A DNA stretch of 64,000 bases from Brucella anthropi ATCC 49188. GTDB lineage: Bacteria > Pseudomonadota > Alphaproteobacteria > Rhizobiales > Rhizobiaceae. Below, one piece after another: positions 34,235 to 42,755 of this stretch (within the stretch, counting starts at the first letter, position 1; the number at the start of each line of letters is the position of its first letter). The stretch lies in the NCBI RefSeq assembly GCF_000017405.1, contig NC_009668.1:956001-1020000 (forward strand), written 5' to 3'. A program made the translations under genes and the position numbers. The notes under the pieces were generated by a model. It had not been told where the DNA came from, did no database searches, and worked only from the letters and a program-made list of their open reading frames with translations.

Positions 34235-35128
34235 TCAACGCTTTCCGTCACTAAATTTCTCGGTTGCGAAATCCAGGAAACTCCTGAGCTTGGGCGTCAT
34301 CTGTCGATCTGAAGCATAAAGCGCATGCAGGGCGCGCGATGGGGGTTCGTATTCAGGGAGAAGCCGGATCAGCTTTCCTGACGATATCTCATCGGCAACC
34401 AGTTCATACGGTTGAAAGAGGATGCCCATACCAGAAAGCGCTGCAGCACGCAGTGCTTCACCGCTGTTGGCACAGAAACGACCTGTGATTGAAATAGTCA
34501 CCTCTCCTTCCGGCCCAATGAATGACCAATGAGTGCGGAGCGATGAATGCGTGAAGATCAGGCATTCATGTTCGACCAGATCCTGCGGTGTCTTCAGGCT
34601 GCTTGCAGAATCCATATAGGCAGGCGCAGCACATAGAATAAGGCGATAGGGCGCAAGACGCTTGGCGATAAGGCTGCTGTCGGGGAGATCGCCAGCACGA
34701 AAAATCACGTCAAACCCCTCCTCCACCAAATCGACATTTCGGTTCGTAAGATTGAGGTCTACCGACACCTCGGGATGCCGCCTGAGATATTCCGAAAGTT
34801 CGGGCGCAAGCGCATGGCTTCCAAAAGTCACCGGAGCACTGACGCGAAGCCTTCCCCTTGGTTCAGACCTTGTCTCCGCCATCAATGCTTCGGCAAGGTC
34901 CATTTCCGCCAGAATGTTCTTCGCGCGCTCGTAGAACACTTGCCCGCTATCAGTAAGGCTTTGCCGACGCGTCGTCCTTGTCAGCAGTCTTACGCCCAGT
35001 CCGAGCTCCAAGGCACGTATCTGCTTGCCGGCAAGCTGTGACGACATCTCCAACTCGTGTGCCGCCGACGAGATGGATCCGGATTCGACTGCCTTTACGA
35101 AGACTCTCATGCCAGTCAACCGATCCAT
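34235..35128 (-). CDS. LysR-family transcriptional regulator
   Basis: 297 residues from the ATG at 35128 (another ATG three codons upstream at 35137 is possible). The HTH is DRLTGMRVFVKAVESGSISSAAHELEMSSQLAGKQIRALE, followed by a standard effector domain with LRVSAPVTFGSHALAPEL. This resembles the large AaeR/DmlR-like LysR branch often found beside small hydrolase or oxidoreductase genes. It diverges from an alpha/beta hydrolase gene over about 130 bp that contains TATGAA/TTCATA inverted half-sites (35159-35188). Confidence 0.88.
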   Translation of the reverse strand: MDRLTGMRVFVKAVESGSISSAAHELEMSSQLAGKQIRALELGLGVRLLTRTTRRQSLTDSGQVFYERAKNILAEMDLAEALMAETRSEPRGRLRVSAPVTFGSHALAPELSEYLRRHPEVSVDLNLTNRNVDLVEEGFDVIFRAGDLPDSSLIAKRLAPYRLILCAAPAYMDSASSLKTPQDLVEHECLIFTHSSLRTHWSFIGPEGEVTISITGRFCANSGEALRAAALSGMGILFQPYELVADEISSGKLIRLLPEYEPPSRALHALYASDRQMTPKLRSFLDFATEKFSDGKR

Positions 35129-35158
35129 TACAAACAATCCGTTTCTATTATTGAAAAG

Positions 35159-35188
35159 TATGAACCATTTTATCCTCAGTGTTTCATA
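35159..35188. promoter_or_regulatory. Candidate LysR-type inverted half-sites
   Basis: TATGAA (35159-35164) and TTCATA (35183-35188) are inverted copies 18 bp apart in the divergent promoter region. Modest support only. Confidence 0.35.
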
Positions 35189-35264
35189 ACTACAATATGC
35201 ATGAAGCTGCCATTATCCCGCGATCGACCGGGACAGCACCATTTAGAAGGAAAGGCACCAAGCC

Positions 35265-35999
35265 ATGCAACCCGTCTCTGATACAACAAGCACCGCGATC
35301 CGTCCCAGCGCACAGCAACCAACTGTAGTCCTCGTGCATGGAGCATGGGCCGATGGATCGACGTGGAGCCGACTGATCTCCCTGCTGCAGGAAAAAGGCG
35401 TGAATGTCGTAGCCGTACAGAACCCGTTGACCTCCCTGGAGGACGACATCGCGACCACCCGGCGCGCGCTTGAAAGACTGCAAGGCCCTGTTGTGCTGGT
35501 CGGCTGGTCATATGGTGGAGCCGTGATTACCGAAGCCGGCCAGAACGACAATGTGAAAGCACTTGTTTATGTGGCGGCCTTCGCGCTTTCCGAAGGTATG
35601 TCGGTCAACCAGACGGCCAAGGATTACCCGCCCCCTTCCGGTTTTAATCACGTCCAAGCCGACAAGGATGGCTTCCTGACATTGACATTGGAAGGTGTGC
35701 AGCAGCATCTTGCTCAAGACGTCGCGCCTGCACAAACCAAGGTGATATTCGCTACACAGCACCCAACCCACGCCAGTAGTTTCGATGGCAAGGTGTCCGT
35801 GGCTGCGTGGACGACGAAACCGTCCTGGTATGTGGTGAGTGAACAGGACCGCATGATTCAACCAGATCTCCAGACAGCAATGGCGCAGAAAATCTCCGCA
35901 AAGGTGACCACTCTGCCAGCCGGGCACGCACCGCACATTTCCCAACCGTCGGAAGTCGCAGAAGTTATTCTTGAGGCGATTGCCCACGTTACCCAGTAA
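35265..35999 (+). CDS. Alpha/beta-hydrolase fold esterase
   Basis: 244 residues. The HG motif (VVLVHGAWADGSTW) is at 23-34, and the nucleophile elbow GWSYGG places Ser82 in the active site. The terminal AGHAPHISQP contains the catalytic His. This belongs to the salicylate-esterase/EstC-like group of small esterases. It diverges from a LysR gene, its probable regulator, and is followed by a clear terminator. The substrate is unknown. Confidence 0.85.
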   Translation: MQPVSDTTSTAIRPSAQQPTVVLVHGAWADGSTWSRLISLLQEKGVNVVAVQNPLTSLEDDIATTRRALERLQGPVVLVGWSYGGAVITEAGQNDNVKALVYVAAFALSEGMSVNQTAKDYPPPSGFNHVQADKDGFLTLTLEGVQQHLAQDVAPAQTKVIFATQHPTHASSFDGKVSVAAWTTKPSWYVVSEQDRMIQPDLQTAMAQKISAKVTTLPAGHAPHISQPSEVAEVILEAIAHVTQ

Positions 36000-36036
36000 A
36001 GAGAAGTTCGCTTCAGAACAGGCCACCACCACACGA

Positions 36037-36066
36037 AGCCTGCCCCCAAACCGGGGCGGGCTTTTT
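36037..36066 (+). terminator. Terminator of the alpha/beta hydrolase gene
   Basis: AGCCTGCCCC (36037-36046) pairs with GGGGCGGGCT (36053-36062), with TTTTT at the end of the stem. Confidence 0.8.
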
Positions 36067-36216
36067 GCGTCTTACCAGAAATGTTGATGGAAGCAGGCTC
36101 TGGACCGTGCAGCTTGCACCGAAGCACCCGTTGCTCGCAACCGGAGTAACGCGATCGGCTTCGGTTTGGAAACGATAGGCGGCGGCTAGTGCCAGCGTTT
36201 AGATTTTATACTGAAA

Positions 36217-36306
36217 TGGCGGAGGGGGTGGGATTCGAACCCACGGTACAGTCTCCCGCACGCCGGTTTTCAAGACCGGTGCCTTAAACCGCTCGGCCAC
36301 CCCTCC
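36217..36306 (-). tRNA. tRNA-Ser (anticodon UGA)
   Basis: Read on the minus strand: acceptor GGAGGGG/CCCCTCC, D arm TGGCCGAGCGG, anticodon stem ACCGGT/ACCGGC around CTTGAAA (anticodon TGA at 36270-36272), a long variable arm (GTGCGGGAGACTGTAC), T arm GGGTTCGAATCCC, discriminator G and an encoded CCA. The long variable arm confirms serine. Confidence 0.95.
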
Positions 36307-36629
36307 AGACAATTGTTTTATCTATGCTTTTCACAAGTCTGGAAAAACAGCAAATCGCAGCAAGCTATCGATTTGCGCCCAATTGCTTAGCGAGTGACTT
36401 CTTAGCAGCTTTTCTTGCGGCGTCAACGTGCACTGTTTCATTTGCCAGCATTCTGAACAACACGGAACGAAACCGGCAGCGGATACCGATCACAATAGCT
36501 CGATCCAGCCTCCAAAACCTAACTTTCAATGTTACTGCCATGGCCAGCGGTTAAATGCGCTCTAAGTTCTTTGGCGCAGCCTCAATTGCAGATTGCCGTT
36601 CCGGCATCATTCAACACGGAGGATTCCCC
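36307..36629. other. Intergenic region upstream of DUF2171 gene
   Basis: About 320 bp with no convincing gene. A 76-codon plus-strand frame (36324-36554) has no ribosome-binding site and no family resemblance. The GGAGGA site for the next gene is at 36618-36623. Confidence 0.4.
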
Positions 36630-36884
36630 ATGCAGCACAAAATCCAGGAGAATATGGAAGTCATCGGCGCCGATGGCGTGCATGTCGGCACGGTCGATCG
36701 CGTCGAAGATAACCGCATCAAGCTGAAGAAAACCGATAATTCCGGCATGCACAGCGACCATCATCATTATATCGAACTCGGTTTTGTCGCCGATATCGAA
36801 GGTGACAAGGTCAGGCTGTCGGCCAATGCCGATGTTGCTGTAACCTTGGAAGAGGAAGCATCCGGTCGCCCAGTCGATCTTTGA
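36630..36884 (+). CDS. DUF2171-family protein
   Basis: 84 residues from the ATG at 36630, supported by GGAGGA upstream; the frame is open further left without RBS support. The pattern KIQENMEVIGADGVHVGTVDRVED, then KLKKTD and HHHYIELGFVADIEGDKVRLS, is characteristic of DUF2171, a small PRC-barrel-like domain common in Rhizobiales. Function unknown; PRC-barrel proteins often bind other proteins or RNA. Followed by a perfect 12-bp hairpin (36902-36937). Confidence 0.8.
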   Translation: MQHKIQENMEVIGADGVHVGTVDRVEDNRIKLKKTDNSGMHSDHHHYIELGFVADIEGDKVRLSANADVAVTLEEEASGRPVDL

Positions 36885-36901
36885 AGCAATATCCAAGGCC
36901 G

Positions 36902-36937
36902 CTCATAACACGGGGCCAATGGCAGCCGTGTTATGAG
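36902..36937 (+). terminator. Hairpin after the DUF2171 gene
   Basis: CTCATAACACGG (36902-36913) and CCGTGTTATGAG (36926-36937) are perfect 12-bp arms with a 12-nt loop. No T-run follows, so termination may be inefficient. Confidence 0.6.
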
Positions 36938-37111
36938 ACAAACTCCCCTCACCTGCTTCCCATTCTCGGTCCTGGCGCATTGTTGCAGATCGAGACTTCG
37001 ATCTGTTAGAAATTCAATGCCAAAACGCCGCAAGGAAGCAACCAGACTTGTCCTTTGCCACATTGCGGCTTAAACTTGAGTTTAATAATCAAAATAAGAA
37101 AAAGGGAAGCT

Positions 37112-37570
37112 ATGAGTCTGGATTCTGTTAAGGCATTTTTTGCGGCCAAAGCGCCTGAAATCGAAGTGATTGAGCTGTCGACGAGCACCGCCACTGTTGT
37201 TCTCGCCGCCGAAGCGCATGGCGTGGAACCGGGACAGATCGCCAAGACGCTTTCTTTTTCCGCCAAAGACCAGACCATTCTTATTGTCACCCGTGGCGAT
37301 GCGCGTATCGATAATCGCAAGTTCAAGGATCAGTTCGGAACCAAGCCTCGTATGCTTGATGCCGAGACCGTTCTTGCCGAAACCAGCCATCCGGTCGGAG
37401 GCGTATGTCCGTTCGGTCTGCCGAGCGCATTGCCCGTTTACTGCGATGTATCGCTGAAGAATTTCGAGGAAGTCGTGCCCGCTGCCGGAGCGACCAACAG
37501 TGCCGTGCGCATCGCTCCGCACAAAATGGCTGAGCTGGTCAGCGCCGAATGGATAGACGTTTGCCAGTAG
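37112..37570 (+). CDS. YbaK/EbsC-family aminoacyl-tRNA deacylase-like protein
   Basis: 152 residues from the ATG at 37112 (AGGGAAG RBS). The YbaK domain is clear: EIEVIELSTSTATVVLAAEAHGVEPGQIAKTLSF, VTRGDARIDNRKFKDQFG, and GGVCPFGLP. Members hydrolyse mischarged aminoacyl-tRNAs such as Cys-tRNA(Pro) or Ala-tRNA(Pro); here the lysine in IAKTL is kept. No operon partner. Confidence 0.85.
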   Translation: MSLDSVKAFFAAKAPEIEVIELSTSTATVVLAAEAHGVEPGQIAKTLSFSAKDQTILIVTRGDARIDNRKFKDQFGTKPRMLDAETVLAETSHPVGGVCPFGLPSALPVYCDVSLKNFEEVVPAAGATNSAVRIAPHKMAELVSAEWIDVCQ

Positions 37571-37649
37571 GTCAGAATGGGCTTTTGCAGCGGGTCTGGG
37601 AGGAACTCGCGGTTATTTGATACCGGTAACAACTTTTCCCCTTTAAAGG

Positions 37650-37664
37650 TGAGAAAAGACTTCA
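37650..37664. promoter_or_regulatory. Candidate iron-responsive operator (IRO, TGA-N9-TCA)
   Basis: TGAGAAAAGACTTCA matches the RirA-type TGA-N9-TCA pattern. A single match in a region of this size is not rare by chance, but it stands 5 bp from an Irr-type box upstream of rirA. Confidence 0.45.
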
Positions 37665-37669
37665 TATAT

Positions 37670-37687
37670 TTTAAGAATGATTCTAAA
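37670..37687. promoter_or_regulatory. Irr-type box (ICE-like) upstream of rirA
   Basis: The core AGAATGATTCT is a perfect palindrome with flanks TTTA and AAAG. It shares its centre and right half (GAATGATTCTAA) with the box at 45605 upstream of bfd-bfr. Confidence 0.6.
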
Positions 37688-37713
37688 GTGGGTTAAGAAA
37701 CATATATATCCGC

Positions 37714-37825
37714 TTTAGCGCATGATCCGATCGAGCCTTGAACCTTTCCGGATCGCAAATGCGACAAGACCAGAATTTTGGAGCAGTTCCGAAACAGGGA
37801 TAAACCGCTTTCGGTTTGGAATTGC
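37714..37825. repeat. Degenerate mosaic intergenic repeat in the rirA leader
   Basis: TTTAGCGCATGATCCGATCG followed by CTTTCCGGATCGC and later GGAGCAGTTCCGAAAC are recognisable but decayed modules of the family seen at 10527 and 33742. Confidence 0.4.
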
Positions 37826-37900
37826 GAACTCAAGGATTGGAGCATCGCGTCCTCGGCATCGAGGTTGCAGTTGTTCCGAGACGTGTTGAAAGGAACAGTG

Positions 37901-38362
37901 ATGCGTCTTACCCGCCAGACGAATTATGCCGTTCGTATGCTCATGTATTGTGCTGCCAATGACGGCAAGCTCAGCCGCATTCCGGAAATCGCACGCGCCT
38001 ACGGCGTTTCTGAGCTGTTTTTGTTCAAGATTCTTCAGCCGCTCGTTGAACATGGGCTGGTGGAAACTGTACGTGGCCGCAATGGCGGCGTGCGCCTCGG
38101 ACGTGCAGCACAGGACATTTCGCTGTTCGATGTTGTGCGTGTGACCGAAGAAAACTTCGCCATGGCGGAGTGCTTCGAGAACGATGCCACCGAATGCCCA
38201 CTGGTCGACAGCTGCGCACTCAATTCAGCGCTGCGCGAGGCACTCAATGCATTCTTCGCCGTGCTGATGAAGTACAGCATTGCAGACCTCGTCAAGGCGC
38301 GCCCGAATGTGCGGCACCTGCTTGGTCTCGATGAAATGGAAGAAGAGCGCGTAGCGAGCTGA
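37901..38362 (+). CDS. rirA: RirA, iron-responsive Rrf2-family regulator
   Basis: 153 residues from the ATG at 37901 (AGGA RBS). The Rrf2 winged helix begins MRLTRQTNYAVRML. Cysteines at 91, 99 and 105 match the three FeS-cluster ligands known for rhizobial RirA. RirA with its cluster represses iron-uptake genes at IRO sites when iron is sufficient. The gene sits next to the heme-uptake locus, and its own upstream region carries both an IRO candidate and an Irr-type box, consistent with the mutual control described in related rhizobia. Confidence 0.9.
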   Translation: MRLTRQTNYAVRMLMYCAANDGKLSRIPEIARAYGVSELFLFKILQPLVEHGLVETVRGRNGGVRLGRAAQDISLFDVVRVTEENFAMAECFENDATECPLVDSCALNSALREALNAFFAVLMKYSIADLVKARPNVRHLLGLDEMEEERVAS

Positions 38363-38386
38363 TAATTCAGCGCGAAGTTTGAAATG

Positions 38387-38415
38387 AAAAGGTCCGGCTT
38401 AGAGCCGGACCTTTT
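38387..38415. terminator. Bidirectional terminator, rirA / bhuV
   Basis: AAAAGGTCCGGCT (38387-38399) and AGCCGGACCTTTT (38403-38415) form a perfect 13-bp stem with a TAG loop between convergent genes. Confidence 0.9.
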
Positions 38416-39219
38416 TTATTCTGCGGCTGCGCGATAGGCAGACTGAGGCAATACAAAAGGCACCCCCTTTTCCGGCGGGACACCCACCCGCAACGTGCAT
38501 TCATAAACACGTTCGAGCCTCTCGTCGGTCAGTGCTTCGCGCGGTGTGCCCATCACATCAAGCTTGCCTCTGTTCATGACCGCAATACGGTCGGCGAACA
38601 TGGCAGTCAGGTTGAGATCATGCAGGATAGCAATCACCCCGCCGCCCGCTGCCGCGAAATCTCTCGCAATCTCCATCACCACAATCTGGTGACGTATATC
38701 GAGACTTGAAATCGGCTCATCCAGAAAAAGATAGCGCGCCTCACCATCCACAACCGGTTTCCAGACCTGACAAAGAACACGGGCAAGCTGCACGCGCTGC
38801 TGTTCTCCGCCGGAAAGTTCCTGATAAAGCCGACCGCCGAAGCCAGCGAGATCAACCCTTTGCAAAGCGAGATCGGGCAAGCGCTTTTCTTCTTCGCGAG
38901 AAACCCCACTATAGCCGCCGGTGAGCCCGATCTTCACGATCTCGCGGACCGTGAAGGGAAACGACAAGGCGCTTGCCTGTGGAAGCACCGCCCGCCGCGC
39001 CGCCATCTGCCACGGCTTGATTTCAGCGAAGGAGCGGCCGTCCAGATAGGCTGTTCCCGTGTAAGCGACGTCACCGGCAAGCGCACGCAACAGCGTAGTT
39101 TTGCCAGAACCGTTCGGCCCGACAATTGCGGTCACCTCGCCCGGATTAGCGGAGAAGGCGATATCGCTGATGATGGTCTTGCCTGACAGGCTTACGCCCA
39201 ATGCTTTTGTTTCAATCAT
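38416..39219 (-). CDS. bhuV: Heme ABC transporter ATPase BhuV/HmuV
   Basis: 267 residues from the ATG at 39219; an upstream extension of the frame overlaps bhuU and is rejected. Walker A GPNGSGKTT, signature LSGGEQQR, Walker B LFLDEPISSLD, and H-loop AILHDLN. The C-terminal tail (ERVYECTLRVGV) is typical of HmuV. Powers heme import across the inner membrane with BhuU and BhuT. Last gene of the hemP-hmuS-bhuT-bhuU-bhuV operon. Confidence 0.9.
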   Translation of the reverse strand: MIETKALGVSLSGKTIISDIAFSANPGEVTAIVGPNGSGKTTLLRALAGDVAYTGTAYLDGRSFAEIKPWQMAARRAVLPQASALSFPFTVREIVKIGLTGGYSGVSREEEKRLPDLALQRVDLAGFGGRLYQELSGGEQQRVQLARVLCQVWKPVVDGEARYLFLDEPISSLDIRHQIVVMEIARDFAAAGGGVIAILHDLNLTAMFADRIAVMNRGKLDVMGTPREALTDERLERVYECTLRVGVPPEKGVPFVLPQSAYRAAAE

Positions 39220-39226
39220 GATAGCC

Positions 39227-40366
39227 TCACAGATCGAGCAGGCCGCGCTGGCGCAGCAATATCCAGAGGAAGAACGGCGCGCCAAAAAGTGCGGTGATGA
39301 TGCCAATCGGCAATTCTGCCGGGGCCACAATCGTCCGACTTACCGCATCCGCCAGAAGCAGAAGCGTTGCGCCGAGCAGCGCCGACGCTGGCAGGAGATA
39401 GCGATGGTCTGGACCGATGCTGAGGCGCAGCATATGCGGCACCACAATGCCGACAAAGCCGATCCCACCAGCAACGGCGACAGTCGCGCCGGTAGCTGCC
39501 GCTACGGTAACGATAGCGATGTTTTTGATGCGTTGCACCTGAATGCCGAGATGACCGGCTGCAGCCTCGCCCAACGCCAGTGCGTTGAGACCACGCGCAA
39601 GCAATGGCGAAACCACCAGAATGATGGCGATGATTGGTCCCGCAGCGCCAATCTTGGCCCAGGTGGAACCTGCAAGCGAACCAAGCCCCCAGAATGTCAG
39701 GTCGCGCAACTGTCGATCATCGGCCAGATAGATGAGCGCGCCGGTCGCAGCGCCCGCCAGGGCGCCAAGTGCAATACCTGCGAGCAGCATGGTAGCAACA
39801 GACGTACGGCCCCGACGCGTCGCGACACGATAGAGCAGCAAGGTGCTGGCAAGCCCGCCCAGAAATGCAGCCAGAGGCAAGGCATAGACGCCAAGGATCG
39901 CAATAACGGGAGCAAGAAAAGTGCCGCCCAGAACAATCATCGATACCGCGCCAAGTCCAGCCCCGGCGGACACCCCGACGAGACCCGGATCGGCCAGAGG
40001 ATTGCGGAAAAGGCCCTGCATCACGGCACCGGAAACCGCTAACCCCGCCCCTATCAGCATACCCATGACGATACGCGGCAGGCGGATCTCCATGATGATC
40101 AGGTGATCGCGACGGAATGCATCCGCGCCTTCGGCTGCGCCGGAGGAGGTCAGAGCGCGCAGAACCGAAAGCACGGACGCATCCGAAGCGCCTGCTGTCA
40201 GGCTGAACAAAGCCGCGATGCATAAAGCAACGGCGAGCAATATGATGGTGAACCGTGCACGTGCGGCACGGTCTCCCGTGATGTCACCTTCTGAGGTGGT
40301 GACTTCATTTTCTGATTGACGCGCTGCAAAGCGCTGTTCGCGCGCTACGCGACCTTGGCTGGTCAT
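39227..40366 (-). CDS. bhuU: Heme ABC transporter permease BhuU/HmuU
   Basis: 379 residues with about ten helices after a cytoplasmic N-terminus of about 40 residues. FecCD-family landmarks: RLPRIVMGMLIGAGLAVSGAVMQGLFRNPLADPGLVG and GGIGFVGIVVPHMLRL. N-terminal extension is longer than usual. Seven bases separate its stop from the bhuV start, so it is cotranscribed. Confidence 0.9.
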   Translation of the reverse strand: MTSQGRVAREQRFAARQSENEVTTSEGDITGDRAARARFTIILLAVALCIAALFSLTAGASDASVLSVLRALTSSGAAEGADAFRRDHLIIMEIRLPRIVMGMLIGAGLAVSGAVMQGLFRNPLADPGLVGVSAGAGLGAVSMIVLGGTFLAPVIAILGVYALPLAAFLGGLASTLLLYRVATRRGRTSVATMLLAGIALGALAGAATGALIYLADDRQLRDLTFWGLGSLAGSTWAKIGAAGPIIAIILVVSPLLARGLNALALGEAAAGHLGIQVQRIKNIAIVTVAAATGATVAVAGGIGFVGIVVPHMLRLSIGPDHRYLLPASALLGATLLLLADAVSRTIVAPAELPIGIITALFGAPFFLWILLRQRGLLDL

Positions 40367-40424
40367 TTCGAATAATCCTTACAATCAGACTTGCGTGCTC
40401 TTCAATCCCGCAAGTCTGATTATG

Positions 40425-41318
40425 TTATTGCGCTGCAGAGGCGCCATAGAGTTTTGCTGACAGGTCCCGAATGGCAGAACCAGTTCGAGGCCCAAATCCC
40501 AACAGATACGACGCTTCCATCGAAACGACATTCTTGTTACGCCCTGCCGGTGTTGCAGCGATAATGGGATTCTTCAACAGCGATTCCGGCGTCATCCCGT
40601 CCGCTCCCGTATCCATCATCAGGATCATATCGGGCGCGGCCTTCTCGACGGCTTCGTCGGTCAGCTGCTTATATCCGTGAAATTCGGTGATGACGTTTTC
40701 ACCACCGGCAAGCTCAATCATGCCATTGGCCGCAGTACCTGTGCCCGAAGCCATCATGCGCCCGCCGGGAGCCGACAGAACGAAAAGTACACGCTTGCGC
40801 GAACTGTGGCCAGCTGCGGCCTTCTCAGCCGCTGAGATATCGCGTGAGACTTCGCTCGCAAGCGCCCTGGCCTTCTCTTCCAGACCGAGAGCCTCGCCCA
40901 CGATCTCGATTTTCTTGACGACGCTTTCGCCGGTATAGGTTTCCGGCACAACGATCATTGGCACAGACGCTTTCTTCAAAACATCGAGCGTATCCTGTGG
41001 GCCGCTGCCTTCAAGGAGCAGAATGCCGGTCGGATTGACCGAGAGCACACCTTCTGGTGCAAGCTGACGCATATATCCGATATCCGGCAGCTTCTTTACC
41101 GCGTCGGGATAGGCGCTTGTCTGGTCGCGCGCGGCGAGCATCTTTTCTGCGCCAAGAGCGTAGACAATTTCCGTCAGCGAGCCGCCGACGGAAACGATGC
41201 GCGACGTATCGCCGAAATGGTCGACGGCTTCTGCGCGTGCAGCACCACCAGCTGCCAGCGACAAAGCGATGGCAGCCAGAGCAGCTCCGCGCCTGAAGCG
41301 CAAGGAAATGAACGACAT
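40425..41318 (-). CDS. bhuT: Heme periplasmic-binding protein BhuT/HmuT
   Basis: 297 residues from the ATG at 41318, with AAGGTG six bases upstream; a GTG at 41327 falls inside that RBS and is less likely. A signal peptide ending GGAARAEA is followed by RIVSVGGSLTEIVYALGAE and the helical-backbone binding protein fold. The heme-ligand tyrosine of the family is plausibly in PDIGYMRQLAPEG. Binds heme delivered by BhuA through the outer membrane. Confidence 0.88.
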   Translation of the reverse strand: MSFISLRFRRGAALAAIALSLAAGGAARAEAVDHFGDTSRIVSVGGSLTEIVYALGAEKMLAARDQTSAYPDAVKKLPDIGYMRQLAPEGVLSVNPTGILLLEGSGPQDTLDVLKKASVPMIVVPETYTGESVVKKIEIVGEALGLEEKARALASEVSRDISAAEKAAAGHSSRKRVLFVLSAPGGRMMASGTGTAANGMIELAGGENVITEFHGYKQLTDEAVEKAAPDMILMMDTGADGMTPESLLKNPIIAATPAGRNKNVVSMEASYLLGFGPRTGSAIRDLSAKLYGASAAQ

Positions 41319-41328
41319 TGCCGTCACC

Positions 41329-42405
41329 TTATGCAGCGGAAGACTGTGGCAGACGCGGAAGATTTTCCGCGATCATGCGCCAGTCGGCCAGTTCGGCTTC
41401 GCCTTCATGACGCTCACCAAAGAACTGAACAATCAGTTCGCCATTGGCATCATAAGCCTCCAGCGACGTCACATGCCCGTCCTTCGTCGGCTTGCGCACG
41501 ACCCAGACGTCAGCGATGTGATCGATGCGCAGATGCATATGGAACGTCGGGTCCAGCACGTTCAGCCACGGGCCCATCATCTTGATTTCATGGATTGGAC
41601 CAGTGTGAATCTGGATGCAGCCACGGCTTCCGACAAAGCACATGATGGGCAGCTTTTCCTGCACCGCATGGTTCATCATGGCCTCGACCGATGACGTATC
41701 GACACGCCAGGCGAAATCATGACCGGCAAGATGCACAGCCTGATGGCGGTCCACACCGAAATCCTTCAACAGGCCAACGAACTGGTGCACATCGGTGAGT
41801 GCGCCCCAGCGTTCGCGGAATGCGTCGATATCGAGAAGCGATACGTCTGCCTTCGGTCCCTTTGTTGCAAGCGCACTGGTCTCAACAGCTGGCGACTGAT
41901 CGTCCAGCAGCAAATCGGCGACAAGAGCCTCATAGGCTTCAACGTTCGAAGCTGGGCGCAGATGAATCTTGAAAACCGCCTCGCCCGTGGCATCGAAAAA
42001 TTGCAGGCTGCGACGCGTTGCTTCGCCATCCTGCTTGGCAACGGCAAAACCGTGAACCCAATGCTTCGGGAAAATACGAAGGTCGATTTCCTTGCCGAGC
42101 GCCAGCGAAGCATGTTGGCCCCAGATCGTCTTCTCAAAAGGCCCGATCTTTTCATGAACGACGCTCTCATTACGCGTCAGCGCCATGATTTCGCCGACAG
42201 CAGCAATGCGGTTCAACAGCGTTTCGACATCGGCGCGAATACGGCGCGCCGAAATGGGGGCTGCTATATCCTGTCCGCAATGTGCTGCTACAAAATCGGC
42301 TTCTGATACACCGAGGCTCTGCGCAAAATCACGTTCGCGCATTTTCGGATTATCAGCCCGTGCCTTGAGGATCTGCTCTGGGGAGGGCTTGGAATGGGTC
42401 GTCAT
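41329..42405 (-). CDS. hmuS: Hemin-handling protein HmuS/HemS family
   Basis: 358 residues made of two homologous halves of the ChuS/HmuS fold, each ending in a conserved FFGER or FFDATG-type strand (LEAYDANGELIVQFFGER, LQFFDATGEAVFKIH). The family stores or degrades imported heme in the cytoplasm. It is placed between hemP and bhuT in the operon. bhuT begins inside its stop region, indicating coupling. Confidence 0.88.
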   Translation of the reverse strand: MTTHSKPSPEQILKARADNPKMRERDFAQSLGVSEADFVAAHCGQDIAAPISARRIRADVETLLNRIAAVGEIMALTRNESVVHEKIGPFEKTIWGQHASLALGKEIDLRIFPKHWVHGFAVAKQDGEATRRSLQFFDATGEAVFKIHLRPASNVEAYEALVADLLLDDQSPAVETSALATKGPKADVSLLDIDAFRERWGALTDVHQFVGLLKDFGVDRHQAVHLAGHDFAWRVDTSSVEAMMNHAVQEKLPIMCFVGSRGCIQIHTGPIHEIKMMGPWLNVLDPTFHMHLRIDHIADVWVVRKPTKDGHVTSLEAYDANGELIVQFFGERHEGEAELADWRMIAENLPRLPQSSAA

Positions 42406-42416
42406 CTGATGGTTGC

Positions 42417-42701
42417 CTACTTGTTTAGGATGAGCTTGCCTTGGCGGGTGATCTTGAGACGATAGAGCGAACCGCCGTGCTCTATGCCCACTTCCCGGGA
42501 GCCGTCGAAGAGTTCGCGACTGCCATAGGTTTTCAATTGCGGCTCAAGACCACCTTCGCCGAAGCGAGGTTTCGCCTGAGCTGGGACAGACCCGGTTGAA
42601 TCGCTGCGGAGCTGGCTTTCAGGAATGCGATTTGCGGCTCGTTCGGAAACGGGTCCGCGTGGTAACCGCACCTGCATGTCGATATGGATTCGCCTGTTCA
42701 T
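42417..42701 (-). CDS. hemP: HemP/HmuP-like heme-uptake protein
   Basis: 94 residues. The C-terminus has the HemP pattern IEHGGSLYRLKITRQGKLILNK. HemP proteins are about 60 residues in many species; the first 40 residues here are variable and may be an extension. In some alphaproteobacteria HmuP is a co-activator of the adjacent heme-receptor gene. It is the first gene of the minus-strand heme operon, 55 bp from the IRO at 42756. Confidence 0.8.
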   Translation of the reverse strand: MNRRIHIDMQVRLPRGPVSERAANRIPESQLRSDSTGSVPAQAKPRFGEGGLEPQLKTYGSRELFDGSREVGIEHGGSLYRLKITRQGKLILNK

Positions 42702-42755
42702 TTTCTCGCCTCAGCATCGACTTTCCACACGGTGATGACAGCAAATTTGTTTTGT

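Larger units (their letters stand above)
37571..37900. other. Regulatory region upstream of rirA
   Basis: 330 bp without a gene. It contains a candidate RirA operator (37650-37664), an Irr-type box (37670-37687) and a degenerate mosaic repeat (about 37714-37825), all listed separately, so rirA likely has a long leader. Confidence 0.6.

Noticed and set aside
36217..36306. An integrated island at the tRNA-Ser gene
   Set aside because: No second copy of the tRNA 3' end and no integrase gene were seen in the window.
36324..36554. A 76-codon frame after the tRNA-Ser gene
   Set aside because: No RBS, no recognisable domain and no similarity visible to a known family.
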